The notes beneath the pieces were generated by a model that saw nothing but the letters and a program-made list of their open reading frames with translations, was not told where the DNA came from and made no database searches. This document shows, piece by piece, positions 7,942 through 16,194 of a stretch of 64,000 nucleotides of DNA. The stretch is from NCBI GenBank assembly GCA_018222985.1, contig JAAEZG010000005.1, positions 124,001 through 188,000 on the forward strand. Direction: 5' to 3'. This DNA is from Gammaproteobacteria bacterium. GTDB taxonomy: Bacteria > Pseudomonadota > Gammaproteobacteria > Enterobacterales > Alteromonadaceae. The position numbers and the translations under genes were made by a program. How positions within the stretch are numbered: position 1 is the first letter of the stretch; each line of letters opens with the position of its first letter.

Positions 7942-9405
7942 ATGCAAAACTCAGCTTTAATCATTCTTGATGACATTACCGATTGGCAGCCGTACTACCC
8001 TAGTCAGTCCACTGTTACCGCGAGTGAATACTTACTTCAAACGTCCAGCAAAAGCCGCACCCAAATACTTAATTTGTGTGGTGACTTAAGCTATTTGTCT
8101 ACCGGTTATTACGTGAGCTTACTCGCCGAGGCGAGAGGCCAACGCGTGCTGCCTTCGGTCACCACAATTAATGACTTGGCGAACTTCAATCATTACCAGT
8201 TGCTATTGGCGAATACTGACAAAGCACTGAACAAATTTTTAAGTGCTGCCGACAAAGAAAACTCCGTTCGTGTGCTAATTTGCTTTGGACAAACTGAACA
8301 ACCCTTGCTGAGTAACTTTGCGCGCCAAATATTTGATCGTTACCCATGCCCGATTATTTGGGTGGAATTTAGTTATCAGGGCCGTTGGTTTATCAATCAG
8401 CTGATTGCCGGCGCTTTGCCTGACTTGTCCGACGAGCAGCAAACCTTTTTTGGTGATGCGCTAGATAGCTTTAGTAAACGGGTTTGGCGCAAAGCACGTG
8501 CCCCCAAAGAATATCGCTATGATTTAGCCATTTTGCATGACCCCGAAGAGCCAATTCCAACGAGCGATAAAAAAGCCTTGCAGAAATTTATTCGCGCAGC
8601 GAAAGAAGCCGACATTGATGCCGAGCTTATTACGGCAAATGATTACAACCGATTGCTTGAGTTTGACGCACTTTTTATTCGCGAAACAACGCGCATTAAC
8701 CATTACACCTACCACTTTGCAAAAAAGGCAGAAGCCAATGGCATGGTTGTGATTGATGCACCACATTCTATTTTGCAATGCGCGAACAAAGTGTTCTTGA
8801 AGGAACTATTAGATAAACACCAAATTCCAACGCCACGCACCGAGTTATTACTCAGTCAGCAAGAAATAGATTACGCCCAAATGGGCGAGCGTCTAGGCTA
8901 CCCCGTGGTATTGAAAATACCAGACGGCTCTTTCTCAATTGGTGTTGAAAAGGCTGAGAACGAACAAGAGTTTCGTCGAGTCGCAGCCGAGTTGTTTAAC
9001 AAATCGACTATTTTGTTAGCGCAAGAGTTTGTTAAAACCGAGTTTGACTGGCGCATTGGTATTTTAAATAACCGCCCAATTTATGCCTGTAAATACTTTA
9101 TGGCGCGTAACCATTGGCAAATTTACAACCATGCCAGTGCTACAAGTCGTGCTAAGTCTGGCGGGTTTGAGACTGTCGGCGTGCATCAAGTTCCTAAAGA
9201 GGTTGTGCGTACCGCGTTACAAGCCACCAAGCTTATTGGCGATGGTTTGTATGGTGTCGATATGAAAGTTACTGCGAAAGGCCCGGTTATCATTGAGATC
9301 AACGACAACCCTTCTATTGACTCTGGCGTAGAAGACTTGCTGTTAGGTGACGAACTCTACCACATTATTATGCGCGATTTTGCTCGTCGTCTTGATGAAA
9401 AATAG
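7942..9405 (+). CDS. RimK-family ATP-grasp protein with RimK-like N-terminal domain
   Basis: ATP-grasp carboxylate-amine ligase. The 487-residue protein has a non-ATP-grasp N-terminal half (about 1-270), matching the RimK-like N-terminal domain, followed by the ATP-grasp module. Recognisable ATP-grasp parts are CANKVFLKELLDKHQIPTP, GYPVVLKIPDGSFSIGV, the adenine-binding region ILLAQEFVKTEFDWRIGI and the metal-binding VIIEINDNPSID. Enzymes of this class ligate amino acids to protein or peptide carboxyl groups, but this long subfamily is not the classic E. coli RimK that glutamylates ribosomal protein S6. The stop overlaps the start of a GNAT acetyltransferase gene by about 11 bases, so the two are co-translated. 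A GGAGC site precedes the ATG. Substrate unknown; peptide or protein tailing is the likeliest chemistry. Confidence 0.85.
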   Translation: MQNSALIILDDITDWQPYYPSQSTVTASEYLLQTSSKSRTQILNLCGDLSYLSTGYYVSLLAEARGQRVLPSVTTINDLANFNHYQLLLANTDKALNKFLSAADKENSVRVLICFGQTEQPLLSNFARQIFDRYPCPIIWVEFSYQGRWFINQLIAGALPDLSDEQQTFFGDALDSFSKRVWRKARAPKEYRYDLAILHDPEEPIPTSDKKALQKFIRAAKEADIDAELITANDYNRLLEFDALFIRETTRINHYTYHFAKKAEANGMVVIDAPHSILQCANKVFLKELLDKHQIPTPRTELLLSQQEIDYAQMGERLGYPVVLKIPDGSFSIGVEKAENEQEFRRVAAELFNKSTILLAQEFVKTEFDWRIGILNNRPIYACKYFMARNHWQIYNHASATSRAKSGGFETVGVHQVPKEVVRTALQATKLIGDGLYGVDMKVTAKGPVIIEINDNPSIDSGVEDLLLGDELYHIIMRDFARRLDEK

Positions 9406-9898
9406 CATGCATAACGAAGCCACACATTGCCATTTCCGCGAAGCAACAGGGGCTGATGTCACAGCCCTTGTTGAGCTTGAAAGCCGCTGTTTTGATTACA
9501 GCAGAATGGGGCCAAGAAGTTTCAAACGACTCATAAACGCGCACTCGGCACATGTTTATTTGTGTGAGTGCGACGGTATTTTAATGGGCTACTTGCTACT
9601 GCTTACCCGCAGCAACAGCCATATTTGGCGGCTTTATTCGATCGCCACCGCGCCAGCTGCTCGTGGTTTAGGTATTGGCAAACGCCTACTTGAATTTGCA
9701 ATTATCACCGCAAAAAAACAGGGGGCCAGTGCGCTAAGTTTGGAAGTAAAAACCGATAATATTCCAGCCATCCAGCTATATCAAAAGTATGATTTCGCGG
9801 TGGTTGACGTACTTCCGCAGTACTATGATGACGGCACCGACGGCTATCGTATGCGCTTAAGTTTTTCGCCAGCGGCTAGCGATCAGGAAAGTCGGTAA
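9395..9898 (+). CDS. GNAT-family N-acetyltransferase paired with RimK-like ligase
   Basis: Acetyl-CoA dependent N-acetyltransferase resembling ribosomal-protein-alanine acetyltransferases (RimI-like). The tracked start at 9347 lies deep inside the RimK gene; ATG 9395 (MKNSMHNEATHCHF) or 9407 is more likely, giving about 163-167 residues. The acetyl-CoA pyrophosphate-binding loop ARGLGIGKRLL and the following SLEVKTDNIPAIQLYQKYDF are typical GNAT motifs A and B. The gene overlaps its RimK-like neighbour, suggesting both modify the same peptide or protein. Its 3' end overlaps the convergent glycerophosphodiesterase gene by 23 bases. The substrate cannot be read from sequence. Confidence 0.85.
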   Translation: MKNSMHNEATHCHFREATGADVTALVELESRCFDYSRMGPRSFKRLINAHSAHVYLCECDGILMGYLLLLTRSNSHIWRLYSIATAPAARGLGIGKRLLEFAIITAKKQGASALSLEVKTDNIPAIQLYQKYDFAVVDVLPQYYDDGTDGYRMRLSFSPAASDQESR

Positions 9899-10940
9899 AA
9901 ATACCGTCGACACCAAGCTCTCGCAGCCAGGTTTTGAGCTGCTGATAACTTGCCACCCCTTCAGGTAAGTCATCTGCGCGTAAGGTATACACGTGAACCA
10001 GCAAACCCGCAGCATGCGCATGTTTCACAATATCTGAAAACTGCGGATTGCCGTGCTCATCAAAACCTAGAAAGATGTGGTTTAACCACACCCCTATGCC
10101 AGCGGCATAGCTGCGCAAGGTCTCTAAACCTGCTGCCGTTCGCATCATATCGTAGTCAATATCGCTTTCGTTCCAACTGTTTTCGGCAACCAGCTGAATA
10201 AGTGGAATCTCGGTTCGAAACTCGCGCTTTAATCGGCGCAAAACCTCGGGGTCAAAACTCTGTAAATATATCGGCGCTGGCGTATCAGTTTGGTTAAAAT
10301 CGTAGCGCGCCAACACTCCCATAGTTGATGCCACCAGGTCATAATTTTGTTTTTTGTGCCAGCGGGCGCTTTTTAGCTCAATATAAATGCCCGTATCACG
10401 AGCACGGCTCGCGTTAAGCCCCAATATGAGTTCTATTTGCTGCGCCAACGACATAATGTGAAAGTGACCAAGGTCGCCATTAAATCGTTGAGGATAGCGC
10501 TGCTGGCCCTCTTTGTTGCGCCGTTCATTTACTTTTAATTGTTGCAGCTCCGAAAACGAAAAGTCCATCACATAATAATGGCCATCGGGACGATACTTTT
10601 CGGGGAATACATCAGCCACGTTGGTCACAGCATCAAGCCGCAAGTCATGTAGTACAACAGGCACGTGGTCTCGGGTGAGCACCACGTCTTGTTCGATAAA
10701 GTCCGCATTTTGAGCGTGCGCAATAGCAACGGCAGCTTGCGTATGTTCGGGGGCGTATGCTGAAGCACCGCGGTGCGCAATAATCGTCAGCGATTTATGT
10801 TCGGGTGCCGACGCGAGTACCGGCGGCTCGAGTATTTGCTGCGTCGTTTCTTGTGCAGCGGCAACCGACGCTGCAGCCCAAAAGGCAATTGCAGCGACAG
10901 TTGCTGTTTTTGTACCTGCCTTTAAGATTGCTTGTACCAA
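9876..10940 (-). CDS. Periplasmic glycerophosphodiester phosphodiesterase (GlpQ-like)
   Basis: Hydrolyses glycerophosphodiesters to glycerol-3-phosphate and an alcohol, salvaging phospholipid head groups. GDPD signatures: IIAHRGASAYAPEHT near residue 53, then EQDVVLTRDHVPVVLHD with catalytic and metal-binding acids, IYIELKS, and the terminal GVDGIFTDFPDR. A signal peptide (WAAASVAAAQ) indicates periplasmic location, and 354 residues is normal for GlpQ. The only available start is TTG at 10940; AAGGTGA six bases upstream supports it, and no ATG exists before the signal peptide. The gene overlaps the end of the upstream cysteine synthase gene by 19 bases, so coupling is likely. It also overlaps the convergent GNAT gene at its 3' end. 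Confidence 0.9.
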   Translation of the reverse strand: MVQAILKAGTKTATVAAIAFWAAASVAAAQETTQQILEPPVLASAPEHKSLTIIAHRGASAYAPEHTQAAVAIAHAQNADFIEQDVVLTRDHVPVVLHDLRLDAVTNVADVFPEKYRPDGHYYVMDFSFSELQQLKVNERRNKEGQQRYPQRFNGDLGHFHIMSLAQQIELILGLNASRARDTGIYIELKSARWHKKQNYDLVASTMGVLARYDFNQTDTPAPIYLQSFDPEVLRRLKREFRTEIPLIQLVAENSWNESDIDYDMMRTAAGLETLRSYAAGIGVWLNHIFLGFDEHGNPQFSDIVKHAHAAGLLVHVYTLRADDLPEGVASYQQLKTWLRELGVDGIFTDFPDR

Positions 10941-11965
10941 ACTCGCTCACCTTGATCGCGATAACGAGCCAGCAGCTCTTGAATGGGTTCGGGCTCGGTG
11001 CGCACACCGCGTTGTTGCAAATAATCCGTGTTATACAGTTTACTCGCTGAGCGCTCGCCTAAGTCACAAGCGAAAGTCACGATGGTTTTACCTGGGCCAT
11101 GCAACAAGGCCGCTTGTATAGCGCCGGCCACGTTTAAGCACGAGCTACTGCCAAGCACCAAGCCCTCTTGTTCAACCATGTATCGCGACAAGGTGACTAA
11201 ATCACTGTCGGGCAAATTCACCGCTGCATCAATGCGTGCTTGCTTGAAGTTTTCGACCAAGCGCATAATGCCAATGCCTTCCGTAAACGAGCTGCCTTGG
11301 CTTACGTACTCACCGGTTTTCAAGTAACTGTAGATACCTGAGCCATCAGGGTCAGCCAACCACACCTGTACATTAGGGTTGCGCTCTTTCAAATACCTTG
11401 AGTTACCCGCGATAGTGCCACCGGTACCCGCAACCGACACAAAAATATCAACCTCACCATTGGTTTGTTCCCATATTTCTGGGCCGGTGGTTCGATAATG
11501 TGCTTCGGCATTGCTGGTGTTTTCAAATTGATTTGCCCACCAGTAGTCGTCGCGCTGTTCAGCTAAGCGACGCGCGGTGTGGTAAAAATGGTTTTCGTTT
11601 TTGAACGGCACTGGGTCAACAGTTTTTAGCTGTGCCCCGTGCAGAGTGATCATGCGTTCTTTTTCTTTGCTCTGATCATTTGGCATCACCGCCAACATGT
11701 TCAAACCGAACGACCGGGCAACCAAAGCTAAGCCAATACCGGTGTTCCCTGCTGTTCCCTCAACCACAGTCATGCCAGGCTCTAGTTCGCCGCTTTTCAA
11801 CGCGTCGGTGATAATTTGCAGCGCGGCGCGATCTTTAATTGATCCGCCGGGATTCTGTGACTCTAATTTGACGAAAATTTCGCAGCCGGTTAAGTCAGAT
11901 AATGCATTCAATCGCAATAAGTCTGTCTGTCCAATTAACTCTGCAGAACGCTTGGCTACTTGCAT
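10922..11965 (-). CDS. PLP-dependent cysteine synthase / CysK-CysM family enzyme
   Basis: Fold type II PLP enzyme that forms cysteine from an activated serine and sulfide, or a close relative. The PLP lysine is in PGGSIKDRAA (about residue 44), the substrate-binding loop is EGTAGNTGIGLAL, and the phosphate-cup motif is VSVAGTGGTIAG. Length (347) exceeds typical CysK/CysM (about 300-325), with an extended C-terminus ending in a basic stretch. The EGTAGNTG loop differs slightly from the TSGNTG of CysK, as in some cystathionine beta-synthase-like members, so the exact activity (O-acetylserine sulfhydrylase versus CBS) is open. It is flanked by an RcsF-like lipoprotein gene upstream (12-base gap) and GDPD downstream; no functional link is obvious. 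Confidence 0.85.
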   Translation of the reverse strand: MQVAKRSAELIGQTDLLRLNALSDLTGCEIFVKLESQNPGGSIKDRAALQIITDALKSGELEPGMTVVEGTAGNTGIGLALVARSFGLNMLAVMPNDQSKEKERMITLHGAQLKTVDPVPFKNENHFYHTARRLAEQRDDYWWANQFENTSNAEAHYRTTGPEIWEQTNGEVDIFVSVAGTGGTIAGNSRYLKERNPNVQVWLADPDGSGIYSYLKTGEYVSQGSSFTEGIGIMRLVENFKQARIDAAVNLPDSDLVTLSRYMVEQEGLVLGSSSCLNVAGAIQAALLHGPGKTIVTFACDLGERSASKLYNTDYLQQRGVRTEPEPIQELLARYRDQGERVWYKQS

Positions 11966-11977
11966 GAAAACTCCTTC

Positions 11978-12340
11978 CTAACGTAACGGTTCAACTTGCA
12001 TGGCTTGCCCATAGCAAACCCAACTAGCACGGCAAGAATCTGTTTTTTCCTCGCGGCATTCGCGTAAAACGACACGATTAGCGCTGCGCTTAGCGGCGGC
12101 AATTTTTAACAGCACAATGGCTTCTTCTTGGCTTGGTTTATCATCAAAAATATTTGCTTGGCATGAACGCCCTTCAACCTCGCCTAAGCTGATGACACTG
12201 ACATCTGTACGCGAAATTTCATACGGCCGCATAAATTCAACGGTGTCAGCCGCGGCGGTATTTAAACTTGGCGAAGCCGATTGGTTCATTGCACAACCCA
12301 TTAAGGCAAAAATGACGAGAACAATAGAAACAATTTTCAT
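11978..12340 (-). CDS. RcsF-like outer-membrane lipoprotein
   Basis: A 120-residue lipoprotein with lipobox LMGC (Cys16). The C-terminal domain (LGEVEGRSCQA ... SWVCYGQA) matches the folded domain of RcsF, the envelope-stress sensor lipoprotein of the enterobacterial Rcs phosphorelay. Cysteines at 60, 95, 103 and 109 reproduce almost exactly the spacing of the four RcsF cysteines (74, 109, 118, 124), which form two non-consecutive disulfides. The proline-rich linker of E. coli RcsF is missing; the linker here is short and Ala/Ser/Thr-rich. No Rcs genes are in the window. Calling it a functional RcsF is inference; fold assignment is fairly firm. Confidence 0.75.
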   Translation of the reverse strand: MKIVSIVLVIFALMGCAMNQSASPSLNTAAADTVEFMRPYEISRTDVSVISLGEVEGRSCQANIFDDKPSQEEAIVLLKIAAAKRSANRVVLRECREEKTDSCRASWVCYGQAMQVEPLR

Positions 12341-12516
12341 GGCGCTACCTTAAAGCTCGAGCGTGTTTTACCCAACATTACGGGGCTTACAGTGTATTGT
12401 AAAGATTGATTTATTATAAGTTATCCTCCCTGAATTAGCATGTTTCATGCGACAGGTTAAACCGCAGACTAAATACCATTCCTTTGCTGCCAGATCTTCC
12501 CAATAACGTGCAACCA

Positions 12517-12533
12517 TGCACTAAATCGGTGCA
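12517..12533. promoter_or_regulatory. Probable NtrC binding site upstream of glnK
   Basis: TGCACTAAATCGGTGCA is a near-perfect copy of the NtrC consensus (TGCACCANNNTGGTGCA). Its centre lies about 85 bases upstream of the transcription start predicted from the sigma-54 element, a suitable enhancer distance. A second, overlapping inverted repeat GTGCAACCATGCAC (12509-12522) may be an additional half-site. The remaining part of this roughly 300-base gap is AT-rich and holds the divergent RcsF promoter; nothing else was seen. Confidence 0.78.
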
Positions 12534-12580
12534 TTTTCCCTATGTTTTCCGCCTTTTTGGCCATTGTTCGACGAAATTTG

Positions 12581-12597
12581 TTGGCACGGCAATTGCT
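12581..12597 (+). promoter_or_regulatory. Sigma-54 (RpoN) promoter of glnK-amtB
   Basis: TTGGCACGGCAATTGCT fits the -24/-12 consensus TTGGCAC-N5-TTGCW at every fixed position. It ends about 49 bases before the glnK ATG. With the NtrC palindrome upstream it indicates induction on nitrogen limitation, as known for glnK-amtB in many proteobacteria. Confidence 0.9.
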
Positions 12598-12621
12598 TGA
12601 GTAAACAGTGACCATGCTTAG

Positions 12622-12984
<363 letters not shown>

Positions 12985-12993
12985 GAGTGCATG

Positions 12994-14166
12994 ATGTCTA
13001 TATCAGAACTTAGCTATGCAGTAGATACGCTTTTCATTTTAGTCAGTGCCGCCTTGGTCATGTGGATGGCCGCAGGCTTCTCAATGCTCGAAGCTGGACT
13101 GGTTCGCAGCAAAAATACCACCGAGATCTTGGTAAAGAATATCTTGCTATACGCACTGGCCTGTATTTGCTTCCTTAACGTTGGTTATCAACTTATGTAC
13201 GGCAGCAATACACCGTCAGGTTACGCGCCCAACGCTTACATATTTTTCCAGCTCGTGTTTGTTGCTACCGCGATGTCGATTGTTTCAGGTGCCGTTGCTG
13301 AACGCATGAAGCTGTCCATGTTTCTTATTTTCGCGGTCATCATGACCGCTGTCATCTACCCCATTTCGGGAAGCTGGGTTTGGGGTGGTGGCTTTCTGAG
13401 TCAGCTTGGATTTGTCGATTTCGCCGGTGCTGGCGTGGTACACATGGCAGGCGCAGCTGCGGCGCTAGCTGGGGTACTTATACTTGGCCCACGCAAAGGC
13501 AAATTCGGCAACAGCGGCGCTATTTACCCCATACCGGGTGCGAATATGCCGTTAGCTAGCTTAGGCACTCTCATTCTGTGGTTTGGCTGGCTTGGCTTCA
13601 ATGGCGGCTCGCAATTGACCATTCATAACATGGAAAACGCGAATAGCGTTGCATCGATATTTCTCAATACCAACATGGCAGCCGCCGCTGGCGCCGTCAC
13701 TGCATTTTTGATGACACGGCTGATTTGGCGAAAAGCTGATTTAACCATGATTTTAAACGGTGTTCTTGCTGGTTTAGTTGCTATTACCGCCGAGCCCGCT
13801 GCTGCCAGTACTCTTGCTGCAACCTTGATTGGCTGCGGTGCTGGGGTCATTGTCGTGTTATCAATCGTGGCATTAGACCGGTTAAAAATCGATGACCCTG
13901 TAGGCGCAATTTCAGTACATGGTGTCGTTGGTATTTACGGGTTAGTGTGTGTCGCTTTGACTTCTGCAAGCGCAAGTTTAAGCAGCCAACTTATCGGCGC
14001 AGCAGTTATTTTTACATGGGTCTTTAGCTGTAGCTTAATCGTGTGGTGGTTTCTCAATCGTGCATTTGGCATTCGCCTTAGCATGGAGCATGAGTACACC
14101 GGCGCGGATATTGCTGAGTGCGGTGTCGAGGCCTACCCGGAGTTTGTCTCAGCCAAAGGCCGATAA
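12994..14166 (+). CDS. amtB: Ammonium transporter AmtB
   Basis: Trimeric inner-membrane ammonium channel/transporter. About 11 membrane segments; pore twin-histidines are in VVHMAGAAAALAG and ISVHGVVGIYGL, and the signature DFAGAGVVHMAGA is complete. Two ATGs occur in tandem at 12991 and 12994; AGGAG overlapping the glnK stop is only three bases from the first and six from the second, so 12994 is preferred (390 residues). Unlike E. coli AmtB it shows no cleavable signal peptide: the first hydrophobic segment follows MSISELSYAVD directly. It is cotranscribed with glnK, whose product should gate it, and is followed by a strong terminator. Confidence 0.95.
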   Translation: MSISELSYAVDTLFILVSAALVMWMAAGFSMLEAGLVRSKNTTEILVKNILLYALACICFLNVGYQLMYGSNTPSGYAPNAYIFFQLVFVATAMSIVSGAVAERMKLSMFLIFAVIMTAVIYPISGSWVWGGGFLSQLGFVDFAGAGVVHMAGAAAALAGVLILGPRKGKFGNSGAIYPIPGANMPLASLGTLILWFGWLGFNGGSQLTIHNMENANSVASIFLNTNMAAAAGAVTAFLMTRLIWRKADLTMILNGVLAGLVAITAEPAAASTLAATLIGCGAGVIVVLSIVALDRLKIDDPVGAISVHGVVGIYGLVCVALTSASASLSSQLIGAAVIFTWVFSCSLIVWWFLNRAFGIRLSMEHEYTGADIAECGVEAYPEFVSAKGR

Positions 14167-14181
14167 CTGGTGTCAACGAAT

Positions 14182-14209
14182 GAGGGCTGCTATTGCAGCC
14201 CTCTCGGTT
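14182..14209. terminator. Hairpin terminator between amtB and convergent AI-2E permease
   Basis: A nine-base-pair stem GAGGGCTGC-TATT-GCAGCCCTC lies just after the amtB stop and abuts the stop of the convergent gene. It is GC-rich and followed by a moderately T-rich tail on the plus strand; probably used from both sides. Confidence 0.8.
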
Positions 14210-14212
14210 CTC

Positions 14213-15268
14213 TTAATTGTCGGAGGTATGATGGTTAAAGTCGGTCATGAATATTTGCCACATCGCCATAAACAAAGCGGCAACTAAAGGCCCAATAACA
14301 AAACCATTAATACCGAATAGCGAAATACCGCCAATTGTTGAAAACAGCACAACATAGTCTGGTAATTTGGTGTCTCGCCCCACTAATAATGGCCGCAACA
14401 CATTGTCGGCTAAACCAATAATAATGGCGCCATAAGCCATCAATACGGTGGCACTAACCCACGCCCCTGTTGCATATAAATATAACCCGGCAGGGAACCA
14501 AACAAGCGCAGCTCCAACGGCGGGTATCAATGACAAAAATGCCATAATGACGCCCCACAGCAAAGGCGCTGGAATATCGAGAATCCAAAATATAATACCG
14601 CCTAAAGCACCTTGCACAATAGCCACAACGAGGTTCCCTTTAACGGTGGCTCGGGTCACTTCAACAAACTTTTGAAACAGCGCATGTTCGCGTTCATCAC
14701 CAATGGGTAGGGCTTTAATAAGCAGTTCTTTTAATGTGGAACCATCGCGTAGCAAGAAAAAAGTCAGGTACATCATTAGCGCTAAACTAATAAAGAAGCT
14801 AAAGGTGTTTTGCCCTATTGCCAGCGTTTCTTTGGCTAAAAATTTCGACGCCGCCTGAATTGCGGTTGTTACTTGCTCACGAATATCATTGGGGTTAATG
14901 CCGAACTCGACCAACAGGTTATCCACCACTGGGAAAGCGTCTCGTAACTGCAACAACATTTGCTTCGGGTCAATTTCCCCAGAATCGATGCGTTGATAAA
15001 GCGCAATACCTTCTTGCACAAACGCCATACTCAAAAAGATAACTGGAATAACCACAATCAACATGCATACGGTTAATGTAATGAGTGCATTTATATTTGG
15101 ACGATCGCCAAGTTTTCGCGATAGTAGACTTTGTAGCGGCGAGAAAATAACAGCGACCGCACAGGCCCAAAATATAGCTGACCAAAAGGGCTCAAGAATG
15201 AAACCAAAAGCGATGGTCACCGCTGCTAGCAAAATTAAAAACGAACGACGTTCTAGTTGTTCTCGCAT
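14213..15268 (-). CDS. AI-2E family (PerM/TqsA-like) membrane permease
   Basis: Polytopic inner-membrane protein of the AI-2E transporter (UPF0118/PerM) family. The 351-residue sequence starts MREQLERRSFLILLAA with two opening membrane segments. It then has a hydrophilic stretch (about 75-150) with two amphipathic helices and a C-terminal membrane block. The family motif GLADNVLRPLLVGRDTKLPDYVVLFSTIGGISLFGINGFVIGPLV is clear. Family members include E. coli TqsA (autoinducer-2 export) and sodium/proton antiporters, so the substrate is not predictable. It is a single gene, convergent to amtB and divergent from the Mpo1-like gene. Confidence 0.88.
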   Translation of the reverse strand: MREQLERRSFLILLAAVTIAFGFILEPFWSAIFWACAVAVIFSPLQSLLSRKLGDRPNINALITLTVCMLIVVIPVIFLSMAFVQEGIALYQRIDSGEIDPKQMLLQLRDAFPVVDNLLVEFGINPNDIREQVTTAIQAASKFLAKETLAIGQNTFSFFISLALMMYLTFFLLRDGSTLKELLIKALPIGDEREHALFQKFVEVTRATVKGNLVVAIVQGALGGIIFWILDIPAPLLWGVIMAFLSLIPAVGAALVWFPAGLYLYATGAWVSATVLMAYGAIIIGLADNVLRPLLVGRDTKLPDYVVLFSTIGGISLFGINGFVIGPLVAALFMAMWQIFMTDFNHHTSDN

Positions 15269-15332
15269 GGGAGTCCTTGTTCTTTATTAGAATCGGGTTA
15301 ATATTGTCAACAAAACAACCAGTGAGCAAGTT

Positions 15333-15827
15333 ATGAAAACAATAACCGACCATTTAGCCGGCTACGCCGCCTATCACCGCGACAACCGCAATATTATGAC
15401 CCATTTAGTTGGCATTCCGATGATTGTCGTCGCCTTACTCATCCTGTTGTCTCGGCCCTCGTGGACAGTTTTTGATGTCATGCTTTCTCCGGCCATCATC
15501 GTCAGTGCCGCTGCCGCACTTTTTTATTTAAAGCTTGATGTCATGCTTGGCATACTCATGACGGTGCTACTTGGCCTCGCGGTTTGGCTTGCTAGCCATA
15601 TGGCTCTGTTACCTACGGGCGCATGGCTAACTTGGGGTATTGGCTTATTTGTTGTCGGTTGGGTATTTCAATTCATTGGCCACTATTTTGAAGGTAAAAA
15701 GCCGGCTTTTGTTGACGATATTATGGGATTAGCTATTGGCCCGCTGTTTGTTGTTGCCGAAGTTGTCTTTTTTCTAGGTGGCAAAAAACAGCTTCATCGC
15801 GACATTGAGGCGCGATTTAATAAGTAA
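15333..15827 (+). CDS. Mpo1-like / DUF962 membrane protein
   Basis: A 164-residue integral membrane protein of the DUF962 (YGL010w/Mpo1-like) family. The yeast homologue Mpo1 is an iron-dependent dioxygenase for 2-hydroxy fatty acid alpha-oxidation. The N-terminal signature YAAYHRDNRNIMTHLVGIP has the conserved histidines; a second His pair is in FIGHYFEGKKPAF, and the C-terminal GPLFVVAEVVF is typical. Four membrane helices are visible. The family is widespread in proteobacteria, but the bacterial role is not established; lipid oxidation is inferred only from the yeast enzyme. A terminator follows immediately. Confidence 0.88.
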   Translation: MKTITDHLAGYAAYHRDNRNIMTHLVGIPMIVVALLILLSRPSWTVFDVMLSPAIIVSAAAALFYLKLDVMLGILMTVLLGLAVWLASHMALLPTGAWLTWGIGLFVVGWVFQFIGHYFEGKKPAFVDDIMGLAIGPLFVVAEVVFFLGGKKQLHRDIEARFNK

Positions 15828-15833
15828 TCAATA

Positions 15834-15863
15834 AAGGCCGTAACAATTAAGTTACGGCCTTCT
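15834..15863. terminator. Hairpin terminator after Mpo1-like gene
   Basis: An 11-base-pair stem AAGGCCGTAAC-AATTAA-GTTACGGCCTT with a short T-containing tail lies between two convergent genes, and its A/T-symmetric ends suit both strands. Confidence 0.85.
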
Positions 15864-15867
15864 AATC

Positions 15868-16059
15868 TCAATTGTCTTCTTTAATTTGCCTGGTTGGTGG
15901 GTTCACCCAAATTACATCGACTGCAGACTGTTGTGCCGCCTGCTCTACCGTTGCAATATAGTTATCGTCAACCACTGTTTTCGTGCGAACACTTGAGTCA
16001 GGGGTTTGTGAACAACCAATCAATAGCATTGCTATAATTAACAGTAATGTAATGCGCAT
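15868..16059 (-). CDS. Small hypothetical lipoprotein
   Basis: A 63-residue product with a clear type II signal sequence, MRITLLLIIAMLLIGC, so a mature lipoprotein of about 48 residues. GGAGGTG seven bases upstream of the ATG is a strong ribosome site and supports a real gene despite the size. The mature part ends VDVIWVNPPTRQIKEDN and has no domain I recognise. It is convergent to the Mpo1-like gene and shares the bidirectional terminator. Confidence 0.72.
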   Translation of the reverse strand: MRITLLLIIAMLLIGCSQTPDSSVRTKTVVDDNYIATVEQAAQQSAVDVIWVNPPTRQIKEDN

Positions 16060-16194
16060 AATTCACCTCCACTTAGGCAAAAGCATAACCATAAAAATGC
16101 ACCCTAAGCACTAAAAAGTATAGTTCACAAATTGAACAATTGGCGAAGAAGATACGTAACAAAATTTATCTATGGGCTTTCATTGAGAAAACAA

